A stretch of 34,892 nt of DNA, taken from a virus. The translations under genes were made by a program, and so were the position numbers. The notes beneath the pieces are model-generated. The model had not been told where the DNA came from, searched no databases, and saw only the letters and a program-made list of their open reading frames with translations. Below, piece by piece: positions 27,727 to 34,892 of this stretch; position 1 is the stretch's first letter; each line of letters opens with the position of its first letter. The stretch spans positions 1-34,892 of the IMG/VR virus record IMGVR_UViG_3300046167_000209; one strand, 5' to 3'.

Positions 27727-29597
27727 TGGACGCATATCAACAGTACATACACAAGTCCCGCTACGCTCGTTACCTGCCAGAGGAACAGCGACGGGAGACT
27801 TGGGAAGAAACTATAGACAGGTACTTAAACTTCTGGATTGAGAAGGGTAAGTTGAGCCTTGAAGAAGCTAACGGTATCTTTGCAGACATTCACGACATGA
27901 ACGTAATGCCCTCCATGCGAGCACTCATGACTGCTGGAGAGGCCTTAGACCGTGACAATGTAGCTGGGTTTAACTGCTCCTACATGCCTATCGACCACCC
28001 TAAAGCATTTGACGAAATGATGTACGTCCTAATGTGTGGCACTGGTGTGGGCTTCAGTGTGGAGCGTCAGTACGTAACTAAATTACCAGAAGTAGCAGAG
28101 GAATTTCATGATACCGATTCAGTTATACACGTCGCCGATAGCAAAATTGGATGGGCTAAAGCTTACCGGGAACTTATTAGCTTGTTGTATTCAGGCCAAC
28201 TTCCAAAATGGGACGTGTCTGGAGTACGACTTGCAGGGGCAACCCTTAAGACCTTCGGAGGTAGAGCATCTGGTCCAGAGCCTCTTGTCGATCTGTTCAA
28301 CTTCACAGTCAGCGTCTTTCGGGAGGCTGCTGGACGTAAACTTAGCTCCATCGAATGTCATGATCTCTGCTGTAAGATTGCACAGATCGTCGTTGTCGGA
28401 GGTGTACGCAGGTCCGCTCTCATCAGTCTGTCTAACCTCACTGACGATAGACTCCGACGATGCAAGTCAGGCCAGTGGTGGAACGACAACCCTCAACGGG
28501 GACTAGCCAACAATAGCGCGTGTTATACAGAAAAGCCAGACTTTGAGGCATTCCTAAATGAGTGGAAAAGTTTATACGAGTCCCGCTCCGGAGAACGAGG
28601 TATGTTCTCTAGAGTCGCAAGTCAAAAGCAAGCTGCAAAGAACGAGCGACGAGATGCTACCTATGATTTTGGAACTAATCCATGCTCAGAGATCATCCTC
28701 CGGCCCTACCAGTTCTGTAATCTTTCGGAAGTTGTTGTCAGGGCAGGAGATACGTTGTCAGACCTCAAGCGAAAAGTACGTGTTGCAACTATCCTTGGGT
28801 CTCTTCAGGCTACGCTAACCGACTTCCGCTACCTCCGCAAGGTGTGGCAGAAGAATACAGAAGAAGAAGCACTTCTTGGTGTATCACTAACAGGCATCAT
28901 GGACCACGCTGTGTTGTCAGGGAGGGACGATCGTGAAAAACTTAAGGATTGGCTCGTGGCTCTCAAAGAGGAATCAATTAGTACTAATGCGGAATGGGCT
29001 GGCAAGCTTGGTATTAATCTTAGCGCTGCCATTACTGCTGTTAAACCTTCCGGTACTGTTAGTCAGTTGGTTGATTCTGCTTCTGGCATCCACCCTAGAT
29101 ACTCAGATCAATACATTAGACGAGTTAGAGCGGACGCAAGAGACCCCCTCTGTACCGTCCTTGAGGCAGCAGGAATCCCCGTAGAAGACGACGTAATGTC
29201 ACCCACTACCAAGGTATTCTCCTTCCCCATAAAGTCCCCTGAAGGGGCTGTGGTGGCCTCTGAGATGGGTGCTATGGAGCAACTTGAGCTTTGGGAGATC
29301 TATCAGGACTTCTGGTGTGAACATAAGCCGTCAATGACGTGTTACTATCGTGACGACGAGTTCCTTGAGGTGGGTCAGTGGTTGTACAACAAGTTCGACA
29401 AGATCAGTGGCGTAAGCTTCCTGCCTTACTCAGAACATACGTACCAACAGGCTCCTTATGAACCTATTGATCTGGAGACGTTTGAGAAGTTGAAGGAGGC
29501 GTTCCCTGAGACTATCGACTGGAACATCTCTGAGAACTCTGACATGACTGAAGGGTCACAACAGTTGGCTTGTACAGGTAATAACTGCGAGTTGTAA
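27726..29597 (+). CDS. Class II (adenosylcobalamin-dependent) monomeric ribonucleotide reductase
   Basis: 623 residues, aligning by eye along the length of Lactobacillus leichmannii RTPR (739). Thiyl radical Cys320 and Glu322 lie in NPCSE, with Asn318. The active-site redox pair is Cys84 (FNCSYM) and Cys331 (FCNLSEV), the latter 11 residues after Cys320 as in RTPR. The C-terminal shuttle pair Cys616/Cys621 lies in CTGNNCEL. It makes deoxynucleotides from ribonucleotides without oxygen dependence, using host or environmental B12. The shorter length falls mainly after Cys84, where RTPR has its allosteric insertion. Last large gene of the replication block; followed by a terminator. Confidence 0.93.
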   Translation: MDAYQQYIHKSRYARYLPEEQRRETWEETIDRYLNFWIEKGKLSLEEANGIFADIHDMNVMPSMRALMTAGEALDRDNVAGFNCSYMPIDHPKAFDEMMYVLMCGTGVGFSVERQYVTKLPEVAEEFHDTDSVIHVADSKIGWAKAYRELISLLYSGQLPKWDVSGVRLAGATLKTFGGRASGPEPLVDLFNFTVSVFREAAGRKLSSIECHDLCCKIAQIVVVGGVRRSALISLSNLTDDRLRRCKSGQWWNDNPQRGLANNSACYTEKPDFEAFLNEWKSLYESRSGERGMFSRVASQKQAAKNERRDATYDFGTNPCSEIILRPYQFCNLSEVVVRAGDTLSDLKRKVRVATILGSLQATLTDFRYLRKVWQKNTEEEALLGVSLTGIMDHAVLSGRDDREKLKDWLVALKEESISTNAEWAGKLGINLSAAITAVKPSGTVSQLVDSASGIHPRYSDQYIRRVRADARDPLCTVLEAAGIPVEDDVMSPTTKVFSFPIKSPEGAVVASEMGAMEQLELWEIYQDFWCEHKPSMTCYYRDDEFLEVGQWLYNKFDKISGVSFLPYSEHTYQQAPYEPIDLETFEKLKEAFPETIDWNISENSDMTEGSQQLACTGNNCEL

Positions 29598-29603
29598 ACA
29601 AAA

Positions 29604-29621
29604 GGGGGCCTTAGTGCCCCC
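29604..29621. terminator. Bidirectional terminator between the converging blocks
   Basis: GGGGGC, loop CTTAGT, GCCCCC. On the minus strand it is followed by TTTTGTTT, a good U-tract for late transcripts. On the plus strand by GTATTTACTT, a weaker one for the replication transcript. Confidence 0.75.
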
Positions 29622-29641
29622 GTATTTACTTAGGTGAAACC

Positions 29642-29776
29642 ATGAACATCAAACGTGACATCGAAGTACGCATTAGAGTACTTGAGAACAAACTAACCAA
29701 GTCTATACCTGCTGCTCGCAACAACGAGATTAGAGGTGAGATCATGGGTTTAAAGTGGGTGCTAGAGCGCCTCTAG
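29642..29776 (+). CDS. 44-residue small protein after the terminator
   Basis: MNIKRDIEVRIRVLENKLTK then SIPAARNNEIRGEIMGLKWV and LERL. AGGTG lies before ATG 29642. A charged helical protein of the type IRGEIMGLKWVLERL occurs in phage genomes as a conserved hypothetical. Its stop overlaps the stop of the opposing late gene by 4 bases. It would be transcribed only if the terminator leaks. Confidence 0.6.
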   Translation: MNIKRDIEVRIRVLENKLTKSIPAARNNEIRGEIMGLKWVLERL

Positions 29777-31401
29777 TCTTCTTCTTGTTGTCCTCTAGCC
29801 AAAAGACCGCCACCTGTAGTCAGCATACCAGCAGACCTTAGGCGTTCACCCTTGACAACTTGAGGGTCTGCTTTTATGTCTGCTACTGCTTCTACAAGCT
29901 CTTGATACGATTGCGTCATTTCCTCTTTTGCAGGAACTTCAATTTTTCTAGCAAGCTTCATTGCGTCTTCACTAGCTGCGTTAAAAATCATAGGGGGCGT
30001 AGCATTTACAATACGGTTAGGCAGTGCTTTTTCTACCGCTTTACCCACGACAGGTACGTTTTCAAGGAAGTTATTTTCGTCGGATACAACAGCCGTAATC
30101 CTACCCCTAGGCGTTATTTTACCTACGTAGTTTACACCACCTTCAGTGATTGCTGAACCTTGCATTGACCCAGTAAAGTAGAAACCTCCGTTTTCTTTTG
30201 CGTAGGCTAATATCTCTTTATCTGTCTTGCCCATTTTAGGGTGTAACGTGATTTTAGAGCTAGACTTAAACTTCTCAAGCATTTCTTCGTTACTAACATT
30301 CTTCTTGTTTTTAAACAGGCTAGCAAACGTACGTACAGGTCCTTTGTGGGCAAAGTCAAACGCATGGTTTCCTGTTTGATAAGTAGTAGGAGTTTTTACA
30401 TTGATTACTGGAGACGCTGAATCAGCGAACCGTTCTGTTTTTTCTCCTTTACCTACCTGCCAGACGTTACCCATGTGTTCTTCAAAGAAATCAAGGTCTT
30501 TCTGAGGCGTGTTGTTTCTTGCGCCAATTTGCTTTACCAAGTCAGAGTAAACACCGGGTCGAAAGGGAACAGTGTCCGACATGTAACTGATTCGGTCTAC
30601 GGTATCAAGCGTAGGGTCAACAGGACCTTGTCTTCCGCGTCGAACATTTGTTACTACATTTTGTTGACCTTGAGAAATAGCCTTTGATAAGTCTCTCTGT
30701 GTGCCGCCAGCTAACTCTTGTGCTACGTCTCTGGTTGTTGGGTTGACGCCTGTGCTGTAGTATAAGGCACGACTGTCAGGGTCCATTAAGTTAAATAAAC
30801 CCTTCTTCGTACCTTCTCCAGCCCATTTAAGGAAGTCTTGTCCTCTCATTCGGCCTTGCATCACTTCTTCAGCATTTTTAGCGTCTTTAACAGTATTTGC
30901 TACCATGGGGCCGACTTTAGGTATTCTTCTGACTTTATTAGCAAACGCTTGTGGATCTCTAGCTACATAGTTATCCAGCCTGTTGGGTTTGGCATCCTTT
31001 GGAATATCAGTAGGACCATAGAAGTTAGGGATGTAATTCCTAGGGGAACTCAAGAACAAACCCGCGTTTTCCTGCGCTCTGTTTAGATTAGGCAGAGCCT
31101 CTTGTGTAATTTGAGCGCCCCTACGCATCATCCCAAGACCACCTAAGGGAATGTAGCTGGCAGGAGTCAGTGCTTCTTCAGCAATAAAGTTAGCAGGGGC
31201 CATAGCGTCAACTGTGGTTGTTTCTACAGGACCAAAAGCATTAGGACCTCCTCTCATTCGTTCTACGCGAACAGGAGCAGTTCCAAAGGGTTTCTCAACA
31301 ACAGGATTGACCACAGCAGAAGTAGCTTGTTTTCTGTACTGTCGTGCCTTAGGTCCTACTCTAGAAGCCGCCTTGCGCAGCTCTAAGTAATCATTGCTCA
31401 T
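29773..31401 (-). CDS. Internal/ejection-type virion protein, last late gene
   Basis: 542 residues, basic in the first half (LRKAASRVGPKARQYRKQA) with mixed globular segments and Pro-rich stretches (NYIPNFYGPTDIPKDAKP). It has no membrane segment and no catalytic motif that I recognise. The third of three large genes after the tail-tube genes, matching the place of podovirus ejection proteins (T7 gp14-16, P22 gp7/16/20). A variable cargo or receptor-like role is possible. Overlaps the preceding gene by 11 bases and meets the plus-strand block at its stop. Confidence 0.65.
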   Translation of the reverse strand: MSNDYLELRKAASRVGPKARQYRKQATSAVVNPVVEKPFGTAPVRVERMRGGPNAFGPVETTTVDAMAPANFIAEEALTPASYIPLGGLGMMRRGAQITQEALPNLNRAQENAGLFLSSPRNYIPNFYGPTDIPKDAKPNRLDNYVARDPQAFANKVRRIPKVGPMVANTVKDAKNAEEVMQGRMRGQDFLKWAGEGTKKGLFNLMDPDSRALYYSTGVNPTTRDVAQELAGGTQRDLSKAISQGQQNVVTNVRRGRQGPVDPTLDTVDRISYMSDTVPFRPGVYSDLVKQIGARNNTPQKDLDFFEEHMGNVWQVGKGEKTERFADSASPVINVKTPTTYQTGNHAFDFAHKGPVRTFASLFKNKKNVSNEEMLEKFKSSSKITLHPKMGKTDKEILAYAKENGGFYFTGSMQGSAITEGGVNYVGKITPRGRITAVVSDENNFLENVPVVGKAVEKALPNRIVNATPPMIFNAASEDAMKLARKIEVPAKEEMTQSYQELVEAVADIKADPQVVKGERLRSAGMLTTGGGLLARGQQEED

Positions 31402-32998
31402 TCTCAGGCTCCTGATTTACTTCACTTAACATCTGCGCCAGCATGACTTTGTCAGCACGTAGGGTTGCCATGGTCTCTGCGGTCACGTTAGCGCCTTGGA
31501 TCATACGGTCAGTAGTCTTAATTAACTCCCGAAGAATCTCCGCACGTCTGCGCTTACGTGACAAACGGGCCAAACCTACGCCTACAGCGGCTCCTCCAGC
31601 AATAGAGGCAACCACGGGCATACCACCTACCGCAGCAGTACCAGCAGCAGCAGTAGCACCAAGGGCCAACGGTGTAGTCGGGAAGCGGAGACCAGAGAAG
31701 TCTTCGACACCCTTGACCGTACGTCCCAACATGGTCTGGTTTATGGCCTTACCTGCCTTAACGTCCAGTAGGTTCTTAGCTCTGAACAACATAGCCATGC
31801 CGTTGATAAGACGATAGGCTTCGTCATCAGGCATCAGCTTCAGGAACGCTTGATTCAACTCGTCCCTTACGTACTTACCTGCTACTTCTTTTGCTCCTGC
31901 TAGGTCAGGGTTCTCAAGACCTGCTGAGGGCTTCTTACGGAAGATCTGTTTGTCAAGGGCTCGTCGGACTTCAAGGATGTCTCTGGCAGTGATTTTACCG
32001 CCTTTGGACGCCTTGTCGTTGAGTCTTTTGATAGCCGTGTCGATCAACAGGTCTACCTTCTTTTGTGCGTCAGGCATTAACTCAACGTAGTCATCAAGGT
32101 CATGGAAGCCAGCCTTGAGTTCTTCCAGAGTACTAGAGAGGTTAGCTACGTCGGTCTTGGGGTTCTTAGACCGCTTGATGTACGACTGTAGGTCTGCCTC
32201 GTGTTTAGCCAACTGACCGTCTACAACCTTAGCGTTGACAGCGGGGTTTCGGTCACCTTTGTACTCAGGGAGTTTTGCCAAGTAGTCAATCACGTTGTCT
32301 TCGGAAGGCGACGGTACGTACACGTTACGATTCATTGTCCCTGTAGGCTCTACAGTTCCCGGAGCTTTGACGTAGTCTTCAGGTAGTAGACTATCTGCTA
32401 CCGCCTTACGTTCTTCCTCTAGGACAGCCTGTGTTGCTCTTCCTGAGGCCATACGTACTGAAGCACTAGGTCTAGGGATGGACGGGAGTGCCATCTTGGG
32501 GCCAGCACCAGCAATGTTGAGGAGGGCTTCAGCAGTAGTAGCCTCCTCTGGGTATGCCTGTGCTAACTCACCGACCTTTTCCATTCCACGCTGAAGCATA
32601 GAACCTTCGTACGCCTCTGAGACGCCACGTTGGACAGCCTCAGGAGTGTACCTACGGTAGGCTTCTCCTGCTACTTCTCCTAATGTCTCTCCAGCGGCCC
32701 CAACACCAGCAGCAAGCGTAGTGCCTACTCTGAACTTACCGGGCAGTCTTTCGACATCCCCAGCAATAGTAGTTCTGTAACGCTCACGGGTCTCCTCAAA
32801 ACGCTCAGGTGTTTCCGCAATCATCTCTCGCATACTCTCAGGTTCACGAGGGCGAGGAGGAGTTATAGTAAATGTTTCTCCCTCAACAATACCAATGACT
32901 TCTCCTGTCTGTTTGTTAGTGGCAGTCTTGAGCGGCAACCATTGTTCACCGTCCCAGTATATTTTCTGTCCTGTCTGTGGATGAGTCGCTGTCTTCAT
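31391..32998 (-). CDS. Internal/ejection-type virion protein with membrane segment
   Basis: 535 residues. N-terminus beta-like with a repeated THPQTGQKIYWDGEQW / TNKQTGEVI pattern; long charged helices from about 210 to 400 (DLQSYIKRSKNPKTDVANLS, KVDLLIDTAIKRLNDKASKG); a Gly/Ala-rich hydrophobic stretch near 445-480 (LALGATAAAGTAAVGGMPVV) that could cross a membrane; then a helical tail. This plan suits a protein ejected with DNA that spans the host envelope. Family not recognised; role inferred. Confidence 0.65.
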   Translation of the reverse strand: MKTATHPQTGQKIYWDGEQWLPLKTATNKQTGEVIGIVEGETFTITPPRPREPESMREMIAETPERFEETRERYRTTIAGDVERLPGKFRVGTTLAAGVGAAGETLGEVAGEAYRRYTPEAVQRGVSEAYEGSMLQRGMEKVGELAQAYPEEATTAEALLNIAGAGPKMALPSIPRPSASVRMASGRATQAVLEEERKAVADSLLPEDYVKAPGTVEPTGTMNRNVYVPSPSEDNVIDYLAKLPEYKGDRNPAVNAKVVDGQLAKHEADLQSYIKRSKNPKTDVANLSSTLEELKAGFHDLDDYVELMPDAQKKVDLLIDTAIKRLNDKASKGGKITARDILEVRRALDKQIFRKKPSAGLENPDLAGAKEVAGKYVRDELNQAFLKLMPDDEAYRLINGMAMLFRAKNLLDVKAGKAINQTMLGRTVKGVEDFSGLRFPTTPLALGATAAAGTAAVGGMPVVASIAGGAAVGVGLARLSRKRRRAEILRELIKTTDRMIQGANVTAETMATLRADKVMLAQMLSEVNQEPENEQ

Positions 32999-33001
32999 GT
33001 T

Positions 33002-34261
33002 TTAGTCGTCCAATTCAAAACCTTCGGGAAGTACTGCTGCTGCTTCTTCTGGCTCCTCTGGCATAGTTATGCTTGGGAAGCTGGTCATGTTATCTTCGCC
33101 TACACGTTTTGCAGTATCAGTTCTGACCTTGTTAAAGCTATTCACAGTCTCCACCATAGCACGTCGTCGGATCTTCAAAAGGGAGAGCAAAGCTTCTTGC
33201 TGTGTAGTAATGTCAGCAGCAGCAATCAACTTGGCGTACTCTCTATCCGCGTCTGACAAACCAGTGCCTGAACCAAAGTCCTTGATCTGGTCAGCAACAA
33301 TCTTACCTGCTTCTGAGATAAAAGTTTCAGCATTGGTAACCGCAGGGTCATAAGGTAGTCCAATGAGTTCACCAAAGCGTCTGAGGTTTAGCTCTACGTT
33401 AGCCGCAAGACCCGTAGGCATGCCGCCTTCTAAACGTCCTGTTTGTCTGTCGATCAACTCAATCATATCACGAGCGTCTTGGGCCTTAGTATTTAACTCA
33501 ACAAAGTTATTGACGTTGGCTTCTGCCATCTTTTCTGCACCAACTTCTTGACCTTTGTCAATGACTTCTTGAACCTGCGGAGCCTTACGTACCAACCCTA
33601 GCTCACTGGCCTTGACGTATGTGTTAGTCTGGTCATTGTAGACTAAACCAAAGTCGTTGACATTGACGGCCTGAATTTTACCTTCTGAGTTCTGCCAAGC
33701 CTCTAGTTTACCTGTTCGTCCCTTAAGTAGGTCGTTGGCTTCGTCAGCCGACAGCGTACCCATAGCAGTAATCTGAGCAGGAGTAAACCCAGCCATCTTT
33801 AGACGTGCTTTGATTACCTGTGGGTTGTCCAAAGGCAGTTGCTCAATCTGAAACGCCCGTACGTCCTTACTAATCCCACGTAGTTCGTCCATGTCTGTAG
33901 TAGCTCGTGCAGTTGCTGCTTGTTCCGTAAGGCCCGCCGCTTCTGCTGCTACTGCTACTTGCTCTTGAAAAGCACTAAGCTGGGCCTGTGCTGCTCCTTG
34001 TGCTTGTAGCTTACGTGCTGCTTCTTCGTACTTCACAGCGTTAGGAACGTCACCCTGTTGTCGATAAAACTGAGCTAACTTAAGCAAACCCTCAGGTGAG
34101 TTAGTGTCTATCTGAGCTAGCTGCTGACGCTGTTGTTGCATCTGCTGTTGCTGTCTAAGTTGTGCAGGAAGCTGTGCCGCTTGTTTTGCAGCAGTAAACA
34201 ACCCCTGTCCCATTGCAGGAGTAGCCATCTGTCTTAAAAACTCTTGTGAAAACTTAGCCAT
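33002..34261 (-). CDS. Internal/ejection-type virion protein
   Basis: 419 residues. Gln/Ala-rich helical N-terminus (LPAQLRQQQQMQQQRQQLAQ), TPR-like LLKLAQFYRQQGDVPNAVKY near 60-79, and a conserved-looking C-terminal part with DFGSGTGLSDADREYAKLIA (about 335-354), a segment frequent in marine podovirus internal proteins. Lies directly after the circular-join gene. Probably part of the internal core. Confidence 0.7.
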   Translation of the reverse strand: MAKFSQEFLRQMATPAMGQGLFTAAKQAAQLPAQLRQQQQMQQQRQQLAQIDTNSPEGLLKLAQFYRQQGDVPNAVKYEEAARKLQAQGAAQAQLSAFQEQVAVAAEAAGLTEQAATARATTDMDELRGISKDVRAFQIEQLPLDNPQVIKARLKMAGFTPAQITAMGTLSADEANDLLKGRTGKLEAWQNSEGKIQAVNVNDFGLVYNDQTNTYVKASELGLVRKAPQVQEVIDKGQEVGAEKMAEANVNNFVELNTKAQDARDMIELIDRQTGRLEGGMPTGLAANVELNLRRFGELIGLPYDPAVTNAETFISEAGKIVADQIKDFGSGTGLSDADREYAKLIAAADITTQQEALLSLLKIRRRAMVETVNSFNKVRTDTAKRVGEDNMTSFPSITMPEEPEEAAAVLPEGFELDD

Positions 34262-34264
34262 GAC

Positions 34265-34892
34265 TTAGTCGCCTCCTTTACCAAATATACTACCTAGTGC
34301 TGATATCAAGCTAGAGTTTCCTGTTGACCTAGGTGTCAACGCCCCTGACAAAAGACCCGCACCTGTTTGACCCAACAGGTTAGCCCTTGCTTGTTCTGCA
34401 ACCAACTGAGCCTCAAGGCCTGACATAGTCGCTTCACCGAACAACCCAGCGCCTTGTAGTTGTGCCTGTTGTTGCAACGCCGCCAACTGCTGTGCAGGTT
34501 GAGTAGCCGCCAGAAGCTGTTGCTGTGGTAGGTAACCAGCGCCTAAGAATTGCTGACCCAAAGCCGCTTGCTGCATCTGTTCAGCCTGAGCTTGCTGCAT
34601 AGCGCCTAACATGGCTCTATTACGTGCTTCTTCTTGCGCCGTAGACATAGCCAGCATTTCAGGAGTCGCACCACCGTATGCCGCTGAGGACGTGCCTAAT
34701 CGCCCCTGAGCCGCTAAACGCTCTTCTAGTGCCAGACGTTGCCGTTGCTCCTCAGGGCGCTGTGCTGCTCTCATACGCTCAAAGATAGCCTGCTCACGTT
34801 CTACTGTAGGTTGCACAGCCTGACCAAAGAAGCCTCCTGCTCCTCCCATCAACTGTCTTTGCAACGCTTGTTCTTCAGGAGACAGGCCCATA
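34265..34892 (-). CDS. C-terminal part of the 315-residue virion-type protein (continues from position 1)
   Basis: About 209 codons on the minus strand, open to the right edge. An ATG at 34889-34891 could be read as a start but has no visible ribosome site inside the window. The in-frame join to 1-320 makes it an internal Met at about residue 108. The protein is very rich in Ala, Gln and Glu, with helical stretches such as LALEERLAAQ and QQAQAEQMQQ, and ends in a Gly/Ser tail. It lies directly upstream of the 419-residue ejection-type gene (3-base gap). Such Ala/Gln-rich helical proteins are typical of podovirus internal cores. The specific role is inferred. Confidence 0.8.
   Translation of the reverse strand, partial: MGLSPEEQALQRQLMGGAGGFFGQAVQPTVEREQAIFERMRAAQRPEEQRQRLALEERLAAQGRLGTSSAAYGGATPEMLAMSTAQEEARNRAMLGAMQQAQAEQMQQAALGQQFLGAGYLPQQQLLAATQPAQQLAALQQQAQLQGAGLFGEATMSGLEAQLVAEQARANLLGQTGAGLLSGALTPRSTGNSSLISALGSIFGKGGD

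Noticed and set aside
28034-28052. TGGCACTGGTGTGGGC as a fourth sigma54 element
   Set aside because: GG-to-GC spacing is off by one or more and it lies in reductase coding sequence (CGTGVGF).
28108-28506. 132-codon alternate frame in the ribonucleotide reductase gene
   Set aside because: The reductase frame carries the catalytic motifs through this stretch; no start signal supports the other.
1-34892. Search for integrase, repressor, tRNA, CRISPR array, insertion sequence or phage RNA polymerase
   Set aside because: No recognisable motif or structure for any of these was found by reading both strands; a tRNA or ncRNA could still be missed without a covariance search.

Overview
The window looks like the complete genome of a short-tailed, strictly lytic, probably marine podovirus, assembled as a circle and opened inside a gene. 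It encodes a T7-type replication set (ssDNA-binding protein, primase-helicase, family A DNA polymerase, exonuclease, endonuclease I) and a podovirus virion set (TerL, portal, scaffold, capsid, tail tube, fibre, internal proteins). There is no integrase, repressor, phage RNA polymerase, tRNA, CRISPR array or insertion sequence. G+C is in the mid-40s percent, judged by eye. The host cannot be named; the promoters suggest a proteobacterium using sigma70 and possibly sigma54. Circularity is supported because the minus-strand reading frame leaving position 1 continues in frame at 34892, giving a 315-residue protein.

Layout: there are two opposed transcription blocks. The late block is on the minus strand and runs from 18771 down to 1, across the join, then from 34892 down to 29773. 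In transcription order it holds a probable small terminase, an M15-type endolysin, TerL, portal, several tiny basic proteins, a zinc ribbon, scaffold, major capsid protein, a split tail fibre, small fibre-adjacent proteins, a three-TM holin with small membrane partners, a 1296-residue coiled-coil virion protein, two tail-tube proteins, and four large internal/ejection-type proteins. It is served by two near-perfect sigma70 promoters (18800-18828 and 13656-13684).

The early/replication block is on the plus strand, 19.3-29.8 kb. It opens with about fifteen tiny, overlapping, mostly unrecognised genes. A consensus sigma70 promoter at 22301-22329 then serves ssDNA-binding protein, primase-helicase, polymerase, Cas4-like exonuclease, endonuclease I, a DUF3310 protein and a monomeric cobalamin-dependent ribonucleotide reductase. 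The blocks converge at 29773-29776, next to a bidirectional terminator.

Most unusual region: the 560-bp divergent gap at 18772-19331. It has one clear sigma70 promoter facing the late genes. Facing the early genes it has three elements that match the sigma54 -24/-12 consensus, each with exact GG-N10-GC spacing, and no good sigma70 promoter. With no phage RNA polymerase, the genome must be read by host polymerase. These elements may place early transcription under host RpoN and an enhancer-binding activator. Other points of interest are a tail-fibre frame break at a 4-bp tandem duplication, an overprinted coiled-coil ORF across the end of the portal gene, an internal T7-4B-like start in the helicase, and several micro-genes under 60 codons.
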